The position numbers were made by a program, and so were the translations under genes. A DNA stretch of 64,000 nt, from NCBI RefSeq assembly GCF_042680885.1, contig NZ_JBHUEO010000062.1:1-64000 (forward strand), given 5' to 3'. Positions 42,633 to 52,400 of this stretch are shown piece by piece. Source of the DNA: Siminovitchia sediminis. GTDB lineage: Bacteria > Bacillota > Bacilli > Bacillales > Bacillaceae_C. The notes below the pieces were generated by a model that worked only from the letters and a program-made list of their open reading frames with translations, had not been told where the DNA came from and searched no databases. Positions within the stretch are counted from its first letter, which is position 1, and every line of letters begins with the position of its first letter.

Positions 42633-43340
42633 TTAAAGCTGTTTATCCCATTCCTGCAGCAACTCACCAATTTTACGGCCATGAATGGTTTCGTCCGCGT
42701 AGATGTCCAGGTCAGTAGGTTCCATGTTGACAATCACAAGATACGCTCCATTTTGCTTGGCAATTAACGGAAACTGATTGGCCGGGGTCACACTCAATGA
42801 AGAGCCCAAAACAATAAATAAATCGGCCTTCTCACTTTCTTCCGCTGCCTGCATGACTGCATCTTCAGGCAACATTTCTCCAAACAGCACGACTGACGGC
42901 CGCAGCTTTCCGCCGCAATCACATGTGTACTGTTCACTTGCGTACGTGGAGTTATCGTATCTTTTTCCGCATGATTGACAATGGACCTTTTGCAAAGTTC
43001 CGTGCAACTCCGCCACTTTCTCACTGCCCGCTTCCTTATGGAAGCCATCCACATTTTGTGTAATAATACTTTTGATCATTCCTTTCTTTTCCCACTTTGC
43101 TAGAATCTCATGCCCAGCGTGAGGCTTACAGTCTCGCAGGCCCAGAACACGATGACGGTAAAAATCAAAAAACTTTTCCACGTCACGATTGAGCGCTTCC
43201 ACACTTGCTATACGGCTCGGATCTTCTTGTTCCCATAGACCTTCTGAAGAACGAAAATCCGGCAGACCGCTTTCTGTCGACATTCCAGCACCTGTTAATA
43301 TAACAATATAGTTTGATTCTTTTATCTTATTCAGCAGCAT
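42633..43340 (-). CDS. NAD-dependent protein deacylase (sirtuin, CobB/SrtN-like)
   Basis: About 235 residues. ILTGAGMSTESGLPDFRS is the NAD-binding signature; TQNVDGFHKEAG holds the catalytic His; a zinc ribbon is formed by CQSC and CDC. It removes acetyl (or other acyl) groups from lysines, yielding O-acetyl-ADP-ribose, for example on acetyl-CoA synthetase. The ATG at 43340 is preceded by AAGGAG about 11 bases upstream. The gene lies in the same direction as rlmCD, 90 bases upstream. Confidence 0.92.
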   Translation of the reverse strand: MLLNKIKESNYIVILTGAGMSTESGLPDFRSSEGLWEQEDPSRIASVEALNRDVEKFFDFYRHRVLGLRDCKPHAGHEILAKWEKKGMIKSIITQNVDGFHKEAGSEKVAELHGTLQKVHCQSCGKRYDNSTYASEQYTCDCGGKLRPSVVLFGEMLPEDAVMQAAEESEKADLFIVLGSSLSVTPANQFPLIAKQNGAYLVIVNMEPTDLDIYADETIHGRKIGELLQEWDKQL

Positions 43341-43363
43341 GAGTCCAGGCACTCCTTTTTGCC

Positions 43364-43537
43364 TCAGTATAACATCAAACCAATAGGCTTAACACACTCA
43401 TGGATAGGGAGCTCGTTCTCATCAAGCCCTTCGTACATCTTGAGCTGTAAGAACTGATAAAAAGTAGAAAGGCTGCCATATAGGCTCTGATTCGTTTCCC
43501 TTAAACAGCGTTGGATATATATATCCTGAAGGCTCCT
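43364..43537 (-). pseudogene. Possible degraded coding fragment
   Basis: A 57-codon frame without start ends LQLKMYEGLDENELPIHECV... in the gap upstream of the sirtuin gene. Composition looks protein-like; no family recognised. It may be a coding relic or chance. Confidence 0.2.
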
Positions 43538-43562
43538 CTACCAGAATAAATGCTTTCTTATT

Positions 43563-44045
43563 TTACACTTCCTCCGTAGGAGTTGGCTCTGCATATCCCT
43601 CTTTATATTGCTCATCGATCATTTGGCGGATTTCCTTGACAGACCTTCCATCTTGATAATCATTGATCGACTGGGCAGCAATTTCCAGGCATACGATACA
43701 TTTCGTGCCATGATCATCCCACACGACACTGCCATCCTCTTTATTTTCATGAACAAAGCAGTCATAGTTGTCTTTATGTCCTACCGATTCTCCGCAGCCG
43801 CAGTAGCAAGGCATTTTTTCCAACAGTTCAGCATTCAAGGCAGCAGCCTGGTAAATGATTTTCATATCTTCCGGCTTGTCATGAAGAAATGAAGGCCATT
43901 CCTGCAATCCGGTTGTTTCCTCCCTTATAGCCCCATGAATCACGGCCTCTTCTCCAAGTTGTTCTTCAGCATGCTTATGTTCATTACTGGAACAGGCAGC
44001 AAGTATCATTTGCACTGTGACTAAAATAACGAGAAGTTTTTTCAA
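43563..44045 (-). CDS. PCYCGC-motif lipoprotein
   Basis: About 160 residues. A lipoprotein signal peptide MKKLLVILVTVQMILAACSS ends at the lipobox cysteine. The mature part holds the defining PCYCGCGESVGHKDNYDCFV and further CIVC, so it is cysteine-rich and probably binds metal or a cofactor outside the membrane. Family function is unknown. A TTG at 44045 with AAAGGAAG nine bases upstream is the best start; TTG 44054 is too close. The C-terminus is acidic. Confidence 0.85.
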   Translation of the reverse strand: MKKLLVILVTVQMILAACSSNEHKHAEEQLGEEAVIHGAIREETTGLQEWPSFLHDKPEDMKIIYQAAALNAELLEKMPCYCGCGESVGHKDNYDCFVHENKEDGSVVWDDHGTKCIVCLEIAAQSINDYQDGRSVKEIRQMIDEQYKEGYAEPTPTEEV

Positions 44046-44225
44046 TCTGAACAACTTCCTTTCTCATGTTATCTACAAAATTAGTGTACTTTTAGCAACT
44101 TTGAAACTCAATACGAAATTTGACGCCTTTCCGACATGACTGTGAACCTGCATCCAGTTTCCCAATAAAACTGCGGATTCGCTCGAATTATGGTAAAATG
44201 TACTTCAAATGGGAGGTACAAATGG

Positions 44226-44525
44226 ATGCTTGGCTTGACACTATTGATTTTTTCATTGATTCTCGTCATTGTTTTGGCGTTTTTGGGAGTAAAATATACC
44301 CACAAACATGCGCAAGCAGATCCAAAAAAGAAATTTAAAGCAGCGAAATATTTGCTGATCCTAGGGTCCATACTTGGGGGCGGCTACCTTTTATTCGCCA
44401 AAAATTTTTCTTCCAATATAGATATTGTCATTTCATGGATCCTGCTGGCTTCTGGGTGTTTCTTTGCTGCAGGGCTGGCATTTTTTACGGGATATCATCA
44501 AGAAAATTTCAATCAGAGAAAGTAG
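44226..44525 (+). CDS. Small membrane protein, unknown
   Basis: About 99 residues with three membrane segments: LGLTLLIFSLILVIVLAFLG, YLLILGSILGGGYLLF and IVISWILLASGCFFAAGLAF. A Lys/His-rich loop follows the first. GGGAGG lies nine bases before the ATG at 44226. It ends just before the GNAT gene, so the two are likely cotranscribed. I recognise no family. Confidence 0.65.
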   Translation: MLGLTLLIFSLILVIVLAFLGVKYTHKHAQADPKKKFKAAKYLLILGSILGGGYLLFAKNFSSNIDIVISWILLASGCFFAAGLAFFTGYHQENFNQRK

Positions 44526-44526
44526 G

Positions 44527-45027
44527 ATGGACATGAAGATCAGGCATATTCAACTGGAGGATGCCGAACAGTTTTCCAACTTGATTTTAAGCGTAGACTC
44601 CTCCAATATGATGGTATATGAACCAGGTGAAAGGAAAACCAGTACAGAACTAGAAGAACAGCAAATTGAAAAAGTTCTCCTGCAGCCCAATTCAACGATT
44701 ATTGTTGCAGAAGAAGATGACCGATTAATCGGATTTTGTACAGTGTTAGGCGGAGAGTCTTCTCGTACCCAGCATGCTGCCCGAATTTCCGTTGGGGTCA
44801 CAGAGGAACATCGCGAGAAAGGTGTAGCTACTCGTCTATTAAAAGAGGCCATCCACTGGGGAAAAGAAGCAGGATTAACCCGTCTAAGTGTGAGTGTGAT
44901 GAAACATAATGAAAGAGCTTTCGGCCTTTATACGAAAATGGGTTTTCAGGTAGAAGGGGAAAAAATTGGATCGCTGATGATTAATGGCCAGCCTGTTGAC
45001 GAGTTTTATTTATATAAACTGCTGTAG
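44527..45027 (+). CDS. GNAT-family N-acetyltransferase
   Basis: About 166 residues with the acetyl-CoA-binding region ISVGVTEEHREKGVATRLLKEAI (motif A, R/Q-x-x-G-x-A variant EKGVAT) and MKHNERAFGLYTKMGF (motif B). It transfers acetyl from acetyl-CoA to an unknown amine. Starts at 44527 or 44533 are possible; the first lies one base after the stop of the small membrane protein gene. Followed by a terminator. Confidence 0.85.
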   Translation: MDMKIRHIQLEDAEQFSNLILSVDSSNMMVYEPGERKTSTELEEQQIEKVLLQPNSTIIVAEEDDRLIGFCTVLGGESSRTQHAARISVGVTEEHREKGVATRLLKEAIHWGKEAGLTRLSVSVMKHNERAFGLYTKMGFQVEGEKIGSLMINGQPVDEFYLYKLL

Positions 45028-45060
45028 GATTTTTTCATGATTTCCCTATAAAAAGAATAA

Positions 45061-45090
45061 CCGTCATCCACTTGGGTGACGGCCTGTTTT
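45061..45090. terminator. Terminator between GNAT and dgkB
   Basis: CCGTCA and TGACGG form the base of a stem followed by CCTGTTTTAT on the plus strand; it can serve both convergent genes. Confidence 0.65.
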
Positions 45091-46000
45091 ATACTTTATC
45101 TTGAGGACGAATACGGTCGATGGGAACGAACACTTCCAGATGACGGTATAAATTATAGAATTCCACTGGCAGCAATCCGCCGTATTCACCATCGATATTC
45201 AATTGAACTTTTTCTTTGGATTTCACTTTAATATGATTGGCTTTAGTATAGATGACGTGTGGATCATCAATATGTTCACCCCTTAAGGCCAGTGTAGCCA
45301 CCCGGATGAATTCAGCCAGATTGGTCTTTTTTAATATGAGCAAAGAAAACAACCCATCATTGATGGATGCATCCGGCGCAAGCTTTTCAAACCCCCCGAC
45401 TGAGTTTGTCAGACCTACAAGAAACAGCATGATTTCCCCTTCAAATAGTTTGCCGTCGTATTCAATACTTACTTCTGTTGCTCTGATCGATGGCAGCATC
45501 TCTATCCCTTTTAAGTAATAGGCCAACTGTCCCAGCACAGTTTTCATTTTGACAGGCACTTCATATGTGAGCTCAGTCAATTTTCCACCGCCGGCGATGT
45601 TGATAAAGTAACTGTCATTCATTCGCCCAATATCTACTGGAATAGTATCTCCCTTAATGATGACATCTACTGCCGCATCAATATCCCTTGGAATATGTAA
45701 TGCCCTGGCAAAATCATTCGTTGTTCCTGTTGGAATAATGCCGATCTTCGGACGATACTCCTGTTCTGCCAATCCGTTGATCACTTCATTGATCGTGCCG
45801 TCTCCGCCGGAACAGATCAATACATCATATTTTCTCTCGACTGCGGTGCGGGCAGCCAGTGTCGCATCACCAGCCCCTGTGGTTGCATGGCAGGACGCTT
45901 CGTAACCGGCTTTCTCCAATTTTTGTAAAACATCAGCGATGTGCCGCCGAAATATTTCTCTGCCGGATGTCGGGTTATAAATGATTCGTGCTCTTTTCAA
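45089..46000 (-). CDS. dgkB: Diacylglycerol kinase (lipid kinase) DgkB
   Basis: A 303-residue DagK-family enzyme that phosphorylates diacylglycerol released during lipoteichoic acid synthesis, returning it to phospholipid synthesis. MKRARIIYNPTSGRE at the N-terminus, SGGDGTINEV (residues 64-73), IPTGTTNDFARAL and INDGLFSLLIL match B. subtilis DgkB (YerQ). The start is TTG with AAGGATGATG upstream. In B. subtilis it lies next to yefA (rlmCD). Confidence 0.94.
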   Translation of the reverse strand: MKRARIIYNPTSGREIFRRHIADVLQKLEKAGYEASCHATTGAGDATLAARTAVERKYDVLICSGGDGTINEVINGLAEQEYRPKIGIIPTGTTNDFARALHIPRDIDAAVDVIIKGDTIPVDIGRMNDSYFINIAGGGKLTELTYEVPVKMKTVLGQLAYYLKGIEMLPSIRATEVSIEYDGKLFEGEIMLFLVGLTNSVGGFEKLAPDASINDGLFSLLILKKTNLAEFIRVATLALRGEHIDDPHVIYTKANHIKVKSKEKVQLNIDGEYGGLLPVEFYNLYRHLEVFVPIDRIRPQDKV

Positions 46001-46073
46001 TTTAAATCATCATCCTTCAAGCTATCAAGTCAAAATAAGTCTCCATTTAATAATCATACCTTTTTATCACTTT

Positions 46074-46964
46074 TTAGTCTACTTCTACTATATGGGCATG
46101 ATTGACGGTCATGGTTGAGGTTCCTTTGCCGAAGGAGATGTGTCCGGACTTAAGGCCTTGTTCAGTTAGATTCTTAACATCTTTCCAGGCCCCTTCCAAT
46201 TCATAGACATGACGGGCTTCAATTTCCGTATCGGTCTGATCATCCGTTTCAATGGTTACCATGCCCGGTGTATCGATGGACCAGTTGCTTTTCAATTCCC
46301 GGGGTTTAAACGTTAAATGACTTTCACTTCCTTTGATTTCTAGTTGTTTATTTGCAGGGATGAGCAAAGTCGCGTCTGCATCGTTATAATGATTGAGAAA
46401 CCTTTGATGAGGGAGTTCTTTCAACTTGACGAAGAGCGTATCACCCTTCTTCTCTGAAAGTATATAATCCGAGACGTTTTCTATCAGTGGTTGATCACCA
46501 ACCGTTTCTTCCTGATAGGTACCAAATAATGAGACGGTCTTTGCCTCTGTACTTTCAATCGTTAGGGGAAACGATCCCGATTCGACGACAATCCGGCTAA
46601 TTCCGTTTAATGAGCGTTCTTCGTATGAAGGAAGATCCATCGTCCGGACTTCGGCCTTCACTGCTTGACCTGCCAAGTCCAACAATCCACTCGTACTCAG
46701 CATGGTCATCACCAACCCGCAAGTTCCAATGACAGTGATAAAAATAATGCTGATAAAATCATATTCAATGGTCTTTTTTTCTTTTTTGAATACTGTTAAA
46801 TAAACAATTATCTCAGCACCAAGAATGATAAAAATGATCGGCCACCAAGATAGAAGAGCAACATTCGTGTCCCCCCACTTAAAAATCTGTGACAGCAAAA
46901 GAACAACGCCGAGGAGCAAAAGGGCAGCCCCCATTGAAAAAGAACCGACTCTCCATGTCCTCAT
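46074..46964 (-). CDS. Membrane protein with LiaF-like helices and extracytoplasmic beta domain
   Basis: A 296-residue protein with three N-terminal membrane segments; the first two (GAALLLLGVVLLLSQIF, LLSWWPIIFIILGAEII) resemble the LiaI/LiaF-type TM region (DUF5668). The C-terminal ~170 residues form a beta-rich domain with repeated short strands, similar to DUF4097 proteins. Its start overlaps the end of the upstream membrane protein by four bases. As the fourth gene of a sigma/anti-sigma operon it probably helps sense or modulate envelope stress; this is inferred from context. Confidence 0.75.
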   Translation of the reverse strand: MRTWRVGSFSMGAALLLLGVVLLLSQIFKWGDTNVALLSWWPIIFIILGAEIIVYLTVFKKEKKTIEYDFISIIFITVIGTCGLVMTMLSTSGLLDLAGQAVKAEVRTMDLPSYEERSLNGISRIVVESGSFPLTIESTEAKTVSLFGTYQEETVGDQPLIENVSDYILSEKKGDTLFVKLKELPHQRFLNHYNDADATLLIPANKQLEIKGSESHLTFKPRELKSNWSIDTPGMVTIETDDQTDTEIEARHVYELEGAWKDVKNLTEQGLKSGHISFGKGTSTMTVNHAHIVEVD

Positions 46965-48043
46965 GTTTCTTCACCCTCCCTGTTTGAAGTTGTTTTCTTA
47001 CCTGCCAAAAGCTTGATGCCTCCGCCAATCAAAATGACACAAATCAAAGCAGGCTGGATATACGATTGAACAATAAAATGAACATTGATTTGGTAATGGC
47101 TCTGCAAGTAAGGTTCTGCCATCGGGAGAAAAACATCTGTCCCCAGGTAGTAGATTCCCATTGCTATTAAGCCGATCCCCATCCATTTCTGATGGTTCAT
47201 CAAGTAAGTGATCACAGGCTCATCCTCCACTTCTCCGCTTTCATATTGGGAAGCCTTTTGCAGTCCGTCAAAAAAACTATAGAACCAAAGGATCGGTACT
47301 ACAAAAAGAAAAATCCCCAGTCGCAAAACATCAAGAATATAGATAGACAATAAGAAGCCAGCCATCAATTGGATACCGCGTCTCTGCAATCCAAGGTATA
47401 AATGACCGGCACCCGGTACGATGGACAGTAACGTGGCGATGGATTTGCTCTTTCTGTCATCGGGCCTTTTGTTTTGTAAATCTTCAAGGACTGTCCGGTC
47501 CTCTAATGTTTCCCCTTTAGATTTGCGGTCCAGCAGCTGCATGACATCAAAAAAACCGTAAATCCAAATGATGGGCAGCGATGCAAGAAATACAAGGAAT
47601 TCGGATCTCCCTGTCATCATGGTGACAAACAAAATCATGACGCCCAGTCCCAAGAAAACTGCAAGCATAGTGATTCCACGGTATACCAACCCTAATTGCA
47701 AATGGCCAAGCCCTGGAATAATAGAAAGAACAATTGTGAAGAAGCGCTCAGAATCCGGATTTTTTTCAACGGCCGCTCCTTCGTCCGGTTCGCCGGTTCG
47801 ATTATACAGCTTTGACGCAGTCATCACTGTATCAATGAAATTAATAAGATACATCAGAAGCCCTCCTAAAGCGAAGACCAGAAAAAAATTAAAGCCTGTT
47901 ATGAATACAACAGCTGCCGACAAGGCCGGAATTCCGATAACAACAGTTGTATAAAATAGCCCGCGCATGACTTTCCCCAGATACATCAATCCGCCGCCTG
48001 GAAAAAAAGCCAGCAAAAACGCAATCATCGGATTTTTATTCAT
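46961..48043 (-). CDS. Polytopic membrane protein with three internal repeats
   Basis: About 360 residues. Three copies of a TM2-like unit are visible: AFFPGGGLMYLGKVMRGLFY, SIIPGLGHLQLGLVYRGITM and SIVPGAGHLYLGLQRRGIQL, each with two to three membrane helices, plus a C-terminal helix pair. The PGxGHLYLG-xxxRG core recalls TM2/DUF5683 proteins. The ATG at 48043 has GGGAGGG upstream and overlaps the anti-sigma stop by eight bases. Function unknown; it is a fixed partner of the ECF operon here. Confidence 0.75.
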   Translation of the reverse strand: MNKNPMIAFLLAFFPGGGLMYLGKVMRGLFYTTVVIGIPALSAAVVFITGFNFFLVFALGGLLMYLINFIDTVMTASKLYNRTGEPDEGAAVEKNPDSERFFTIVLSIIPGLGHLQLGLVYRGITMLAVFLGLGVMILFVTMMTGRSEFLVFLASLPIIWIYGFFDVMQLLDRKSKGETLEDRTVLEDLQNKRPDDRKSKSIATLLSIVPGAGHLYLGLQRRGIQLMAGFLLSIYILDVLRLGIFLFVVPILWFYSFFDGLQKASQYESGEVEDEPVITYLMNHQKWMGIGLIAMGIYYLGTDVFLPMAEPYLQSHYQINVHFIVQSYIQPALICVILIGGGIKLLAGKKTTSNREGEET

Positions 48044-48497
48044 GTTCGTTTCCCTCCCTAATGTTTTCCTCAATTTTTTCAGTAATGGAATCTGCTTCAT
48101 TTAACCATCCGCTGATAATGGAGCGCTCTTCTTTTGCAGCTGAATTCTCAAAAGCACTCACGGTGGAAACCAGTTGTGAGAAGACCCCTGCAGACATGAG
48201 TGCAAGTGTCATTGCTGCGGCAACGGCATAATGCATGAAGGCCTGCTTGCGCAAGTTCTTTTTGGGCTTTATTAGTGCCTTTTCCTCCACCACCGCTATT
48301 TCCTTCATAATGGAGTCTGTAAAGCCCAATGGATTGGACAACACGGGCATCTGTGATTCTGCTGCTTGGACAGCTTTTAAATATTGCTCCAAGCAGTGAT
48401 CACAGCTGTAAAGATGGTTTTCATAGTGGACGCGCGTGTCTTCATCAAGAGAATCAGTCACGTATAATATCCATTTCTCATTATCGATATGTTTCAT
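48036..48497 (-). CDS. Zinc-finger anti-sigma factor
   Basis: A 153-residue single-pass membrane protein. The N-terminal zf-HC2 (ZAS) domain has the Hx3Cx2C signature HLYSCDHC (with His near residue 24), followed by one membrane helix (YAVAAAMTLALMSAGVFSQL) and an extracytoplasmic C-terminus. It should hold the adjacent ECF sigma factor inactive. Its ATG overlaps the sigma stop in ATGA. Confidence 0.85.
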   Translation of the reverse strand: MKHIDNEKWILYVTDSLDEDTRVHYENHLYSCDHCLEQYLKAVQAAESQMPVLSNPLGFTDSIMKEIAVVEEKALIKPKKNLRKQAFMHYAVAAAMTLALMSAGVFSQLVSTVSAFENSAAKEERSIISGWLNEADSITEKIEENIREGNEHE

Positions 48498-49036
48498 GAA
48501 AAGTCATCCTCCTTCCAGTGCTTCTTCATCCATTGTCTTGCACGATACAGCCTGACTTCGATGGTTTTGGCTTTGACGCCTAACTCATTCGCCAACTCCT
48601 CATATGTTTGTTCCTTTATGTAAAACCCTTCAACAACCGTTCTGTAGTTATCAGGAAGTTCATCTAGCCTCTTCCTGATCAGATATTGTTGTTCTCTTTT
48701 CATGACAAGCCATTCAACACTGTCTCCAGTTGGGGAGTGGCTCGTCTCTTCATATTCAACATTCATTTCTTCTTTCCGCCGCATTTTTTTTCGTTTCATA
48801 TCGATGGCGTGATTGACCGCTATTCTTGTGATCCATGTTTTAAACCCTTGATTGTCATATTGGGGGAGAGAAGCATATATTTTCATGAACACTTCCTGAG
48901 CTGCATCTTCTGCATCTTTTTCATTCCGCAGTACACCATACACTGTGTGAAAAACATATGTACGGTACTTTTCCACAAGTATGCGAAATGCACGGTCATT
49001 TCCTTTTTTGATTTTTTCAATGAGCATTTCATCCAA
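48494..49036 (-). CDS. ECF-subfamily RNA polymerase sigma factor
   Basis: A 180-residue sigma-70-family protein with region 2 (YVFHTVYGVLRNEKDAEDAAQEVFMKIY, FKTWITRIAVNHAIDMKRKK) and region 4 (LPDNYRTVVEGFYIKEQTYEELANELGV). First gene of an overlapping operon with its anti-sigma factor and two membrane proteins. The start is TTG 49036, five bases after a ribosome binding site made of nine G plus AG; ATG 49027 is too far. I cannot equate it with a named B. subtilis ECF factor. A weak ECF-type promoter (TAGTAC-N16-CGTC) lies upstream. Confidence 0.88.
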   Translation of the reverse strand: MDEMLIEKIKKGNDRAFRILVEKYRTYVFHTVYGVLRNEKDAEDAAQEVFMKIYASLPQYDNQGFKTWITRIAVNHAIDMKRKKMRRKEEMNVEYEETSHSPTGDSVEWLVMKREQQYLIRKRLDELPDNYRTVVEGFYIKEQTYEELANELGVKAKTIEVRLYRARQWMKKHWKEDDFS

Positions 49037-49052
49037 GACTTCTCCCCCCCCC

Positions 49053-49424
49053 TTTCAGCCGTCAATTTATAGACGAGGAACGGTGTTTAAGGTACTACAC
49101 TTTATTTAAATTTTTTCTCTGATCGGTAAAAGGGGATGTTACTGCACAATCTCTTCCGTTCACCCTGCATTAATGGAATCATTCCGTTTATTTTATCATT
49201 TTGGGATTCTTTCAACCGGGAACATCAAATGAAAATTGGAGCTGTAATTCACTATCAAACTCATTGGATGATCTTGTTGGACAACATCTAAACGATTATG
49301 TCAGAGTCTAATAGATCAAGGGAATCATCATTGAAGATGGCGGCGGGGAAAAAATTTATAAGTGATGGAAATATGGATATCTTTTTCAGTAAGTTACCTT
49401 CGAAGCGATAAAATCAGCCTAAAA
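49053..49424. other. Intergenic region upstream of the ECF operon
   Basis: Holds a possible autoregulatory ECF promoter on the minus strand (CGTC -10 near 49073, TAGTAC 16 bases further upstream). The remaining ~330 bases show no gene I can support. Confidence 0.35.
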
Positions 49425-49470
49425 AAAACTGTCAAGAAAATCAGATTCACCTGACTTTCTTGACAGCTGA
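49421..49470 (-). terminator. Terminator of the SH3-repeat glucosaminidase gene
   Basis: Arms 49429-49444 (CTGTCAAGAAAATCAG) and 49451-49466 (CTGACTTTCTTGACAG) followed on the minus strand by a T-run. The arms repeat the palindrome at 75-119, including the same internal mismatch. Confidence 0.85.
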
Positions 49471-49486
49471 CAGAGCGGCTATCATA

Positions 49487-52400
49487 TTAAAGCTTTTTGT
49501 AAACTGGAATATCATATTGAAGGGTGTACGAATTGACCAGCATATATAAATTATGGATTTGGGAGATCTGCTTGACAGCCCAGCCAATATCCGTAGCATA
49601 TTGATGCGTGGCTCGATTATTGGCAACAGCCGCCTCCGGATTCCACCTCATTTTATATAGGGTGTTTTGGCCGGCGCTGATATAATTTCTTCCAATAAAT
49701 TGGGCACCGCCGATAATGGCAGCTTCAGGTGTAAACCAGCCTGCCTTATAGGCAAACTCGGCACCTTTTTGAACGGCTGCCCCGTCATAGGCCCCAATGC
49801 CATACATATTATACACTGTTTTTCCATTGATCTTAACACCCTTGGCCAACTGAGAGTTTCCATTTCCTGTCTCCAGCAGGGCATGGGAAATGAGATACAA
49901 TTCATTGACTCCGTGAATTTTGCCTGCTTCAATAAATGCAGCAGCCTTGCCGCTTAAAATCCCTTTTCCGGCTAGAATTTTTTCATTAATTTCTTGAGCC
50001 TGGGCGTTTGTTGTTTTGGATAGGTTAACAAACTGCAGTGACTTCACCGGATCGTTAATAAAATTGTCCGGGTCCAGATAATATCTTACATCATCCTCTT
50101 TAGCTGTTACCCACCCCGTATTATAAGCTACTTGATACCAGGTATAGCCATCTGCTCCTTTTACTGAGGATAAGATGGTCAAATTTCGTCCGGAGCTGAC
50201 CTTGCCAAGAGAACTGAAATTTGTCCCGGCCCCGCTTCTGACATTCCAAGTTCCGCCAACAACAGTTCCAGATTTAGAAGAATTCAGCCTTAAGCTGTCC
50301 TCCCTTATATACGTGGCATATTGCTTATCTGTCTGCGGGTTGGCCGCCATTTGAATCTTCACCATTTCATCAAGGCTCAGGTCGTAATAACTATACTCAG
50401 TCGCTTTATCTTCTAATTTATCGTGTTCTTTCAGACCTGCAGTCAGGTATTGTGTACTGACATATCCTGTTTTTCCATTAACTGTGACTTTGGCCCAGCC
50501 ATTGGATGCAGAATGATATTGAACGGCTGTTCCGCTCGGAAGTTTCGCAATAACTGTACCTTGAAGCGATGGCTTCGAGCGCATATTTAAATTGGAACCG
50601 GGGTTGACTGAAACATATCTTGTTTGAACAGAATCCCCCGTTTGCTCAGTATCGCTTTCAGGCTTTGAGGCGGAAAGGAATTTGGATTGAATATACCCTT
50701 CGGAATTATAAACCTTTACTTTCGCCCAGCCGTTTTCTTCGGAATAGACTTCAACAGGAATACCTGCTGCCACATGGACGATGACAGAGGAATTGTTAGT
50801 TGGACTTTTATGCATAGCAATACCTGATGCATCGGGGCTCACCACGTATTTCGTTGTTGTCTTGACTGTTTCCTTCTTCTCGTCTGTTGCTGATAGATAT
50901 TGACTGCTCACATAGCCTGTTTTTCCATTTACCGAAATCTTCGACCATCCACTTGTCTCGGATATAACCGCAACCTCTGTACCTCTCGTCAATCTGTCAA
51001 TAATTTGTCCGGTTGTGGAAGGCTTGCTGCGTACATTTAAAATGGACCCTGCGTTGACATCCACAAACTTAATTGTCTTTACAGGTGCTCCTGTCTCCGG
51101 ATCTGCAGATGAACCCGATGAACTGGATGTTGTTAAGAAATCACTGCTCACATAGCCTGACAACCCATTGGCTGTAATCTTAGCCCAGCCTTTGGACTCG
51201 GAATATACCGTCACCTTGGTGCCAGACGGCAATTTACCGATAATTTTGCTGATAGTGGAGCCTTGGCTTCGAATATTCAACGAAGAACCAGGATTGACGT
51301 TCACATATTTTGTCGTTGTCTTCTCTTGTGCAGGAACTGAGCCGGATGGTTTGGACGATGGTGCACTTCCTGATAAGTAGGTACTGCTTATATATCCGGT
51401 CCTGCCGTTATAGTTGATCTGAGCCCAGCCTTTGGACTCCGAGTATACCGTCACCTTGGTGCCAGACGACAAACTGCCGATCACACTGCCGCTTGTCGAT
51501 GACTGGCTTCTTACGTTTAGAGTGGAACCAGGATTCACGTTCACATATTTTGTCGTTGTCTTCGATTGTGCAGGAACTGAGCCGGATGGTTTGGACGATG
51601 GTGCACTTCCTGATAAGTAGGTACTGCTTACATATCCGGTCCTGCCGTTATAGTTGATCTGAGCCCAGCCCTTGGACTCCGAGTATACCGTCACCTTGGT
51701 GCCAGACGACAAACTGCCGATCACACTGCCGCTTGTCGATGACTGGCTTCTTACGTTTAGAGTGGAACCAGGATTTACGTTCACATATTTTGTCGTTGTC
51801 TTCGATTGTGCAGGAACTGAGCCGGATGGTTTGGACGATGATGCACTTCCTGATAAGTAGGTACTGCTTACATATCCGGTCCTGCCGTTATAGTTGATCT
51901 GAGCCCAGCCTTTGGACTCCGAGTATACCGTCACCTTGGTGCCAGACGACAAACTGCCGATCACACTGCCGCTTGTCGATGACTGGCTTCTTACGTTTAG
52001 AGTGGAACCAGGATTCACGTTCACATATTTTGCCGTTGTCTTCGCTTGCGCAGGAGCTGAGCCGGATGGTTTGGACGATGGTGCACTTCCTGATAAGTAG
52101 GTACTGCTTACATATCCGGTCCTGCCGTTATAGTTGATCTGAGCCCAGCCCTTGGACTCCGAGTATACCGTCACCTTGGTGCNNNNNNNNNNNNNNNNNN
52201 NNNNNNNNNNNNNNNNNNNNNNNNNNNNNNNNNNNNNNNNNNNNNNNNNNNNNNNNNNNNNNNNNNNNNNNNNNNNNNNNNNNNNNNNNNNNNNNNNNNN
52301 NNNNNNNNNNNNNNNNNNNNNNNNNNNNNNNNNNNNNNNNNNNNNNNNNNNNNNNNNNNNNNNNNNNNNNNNTGGATGTTTGGAACGATGGTGCACTTCC

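Noticed and set aside
44120..44338. Alternative 72-residue frame starting near the same Shine-Dalgarno as the small membrane protein
   Set aside because: The other frame gives three regular membrane helices and ends just before the GNAT gene, so it is the better choice.
51168..52100. A series of 62-70-residue plus-strand frames, each almost identical
   Set aside because: They are antisense shadows of the 240-bp SH3 repeats of the minus-strand glucosaminidase, without their own ribosome binding sites.
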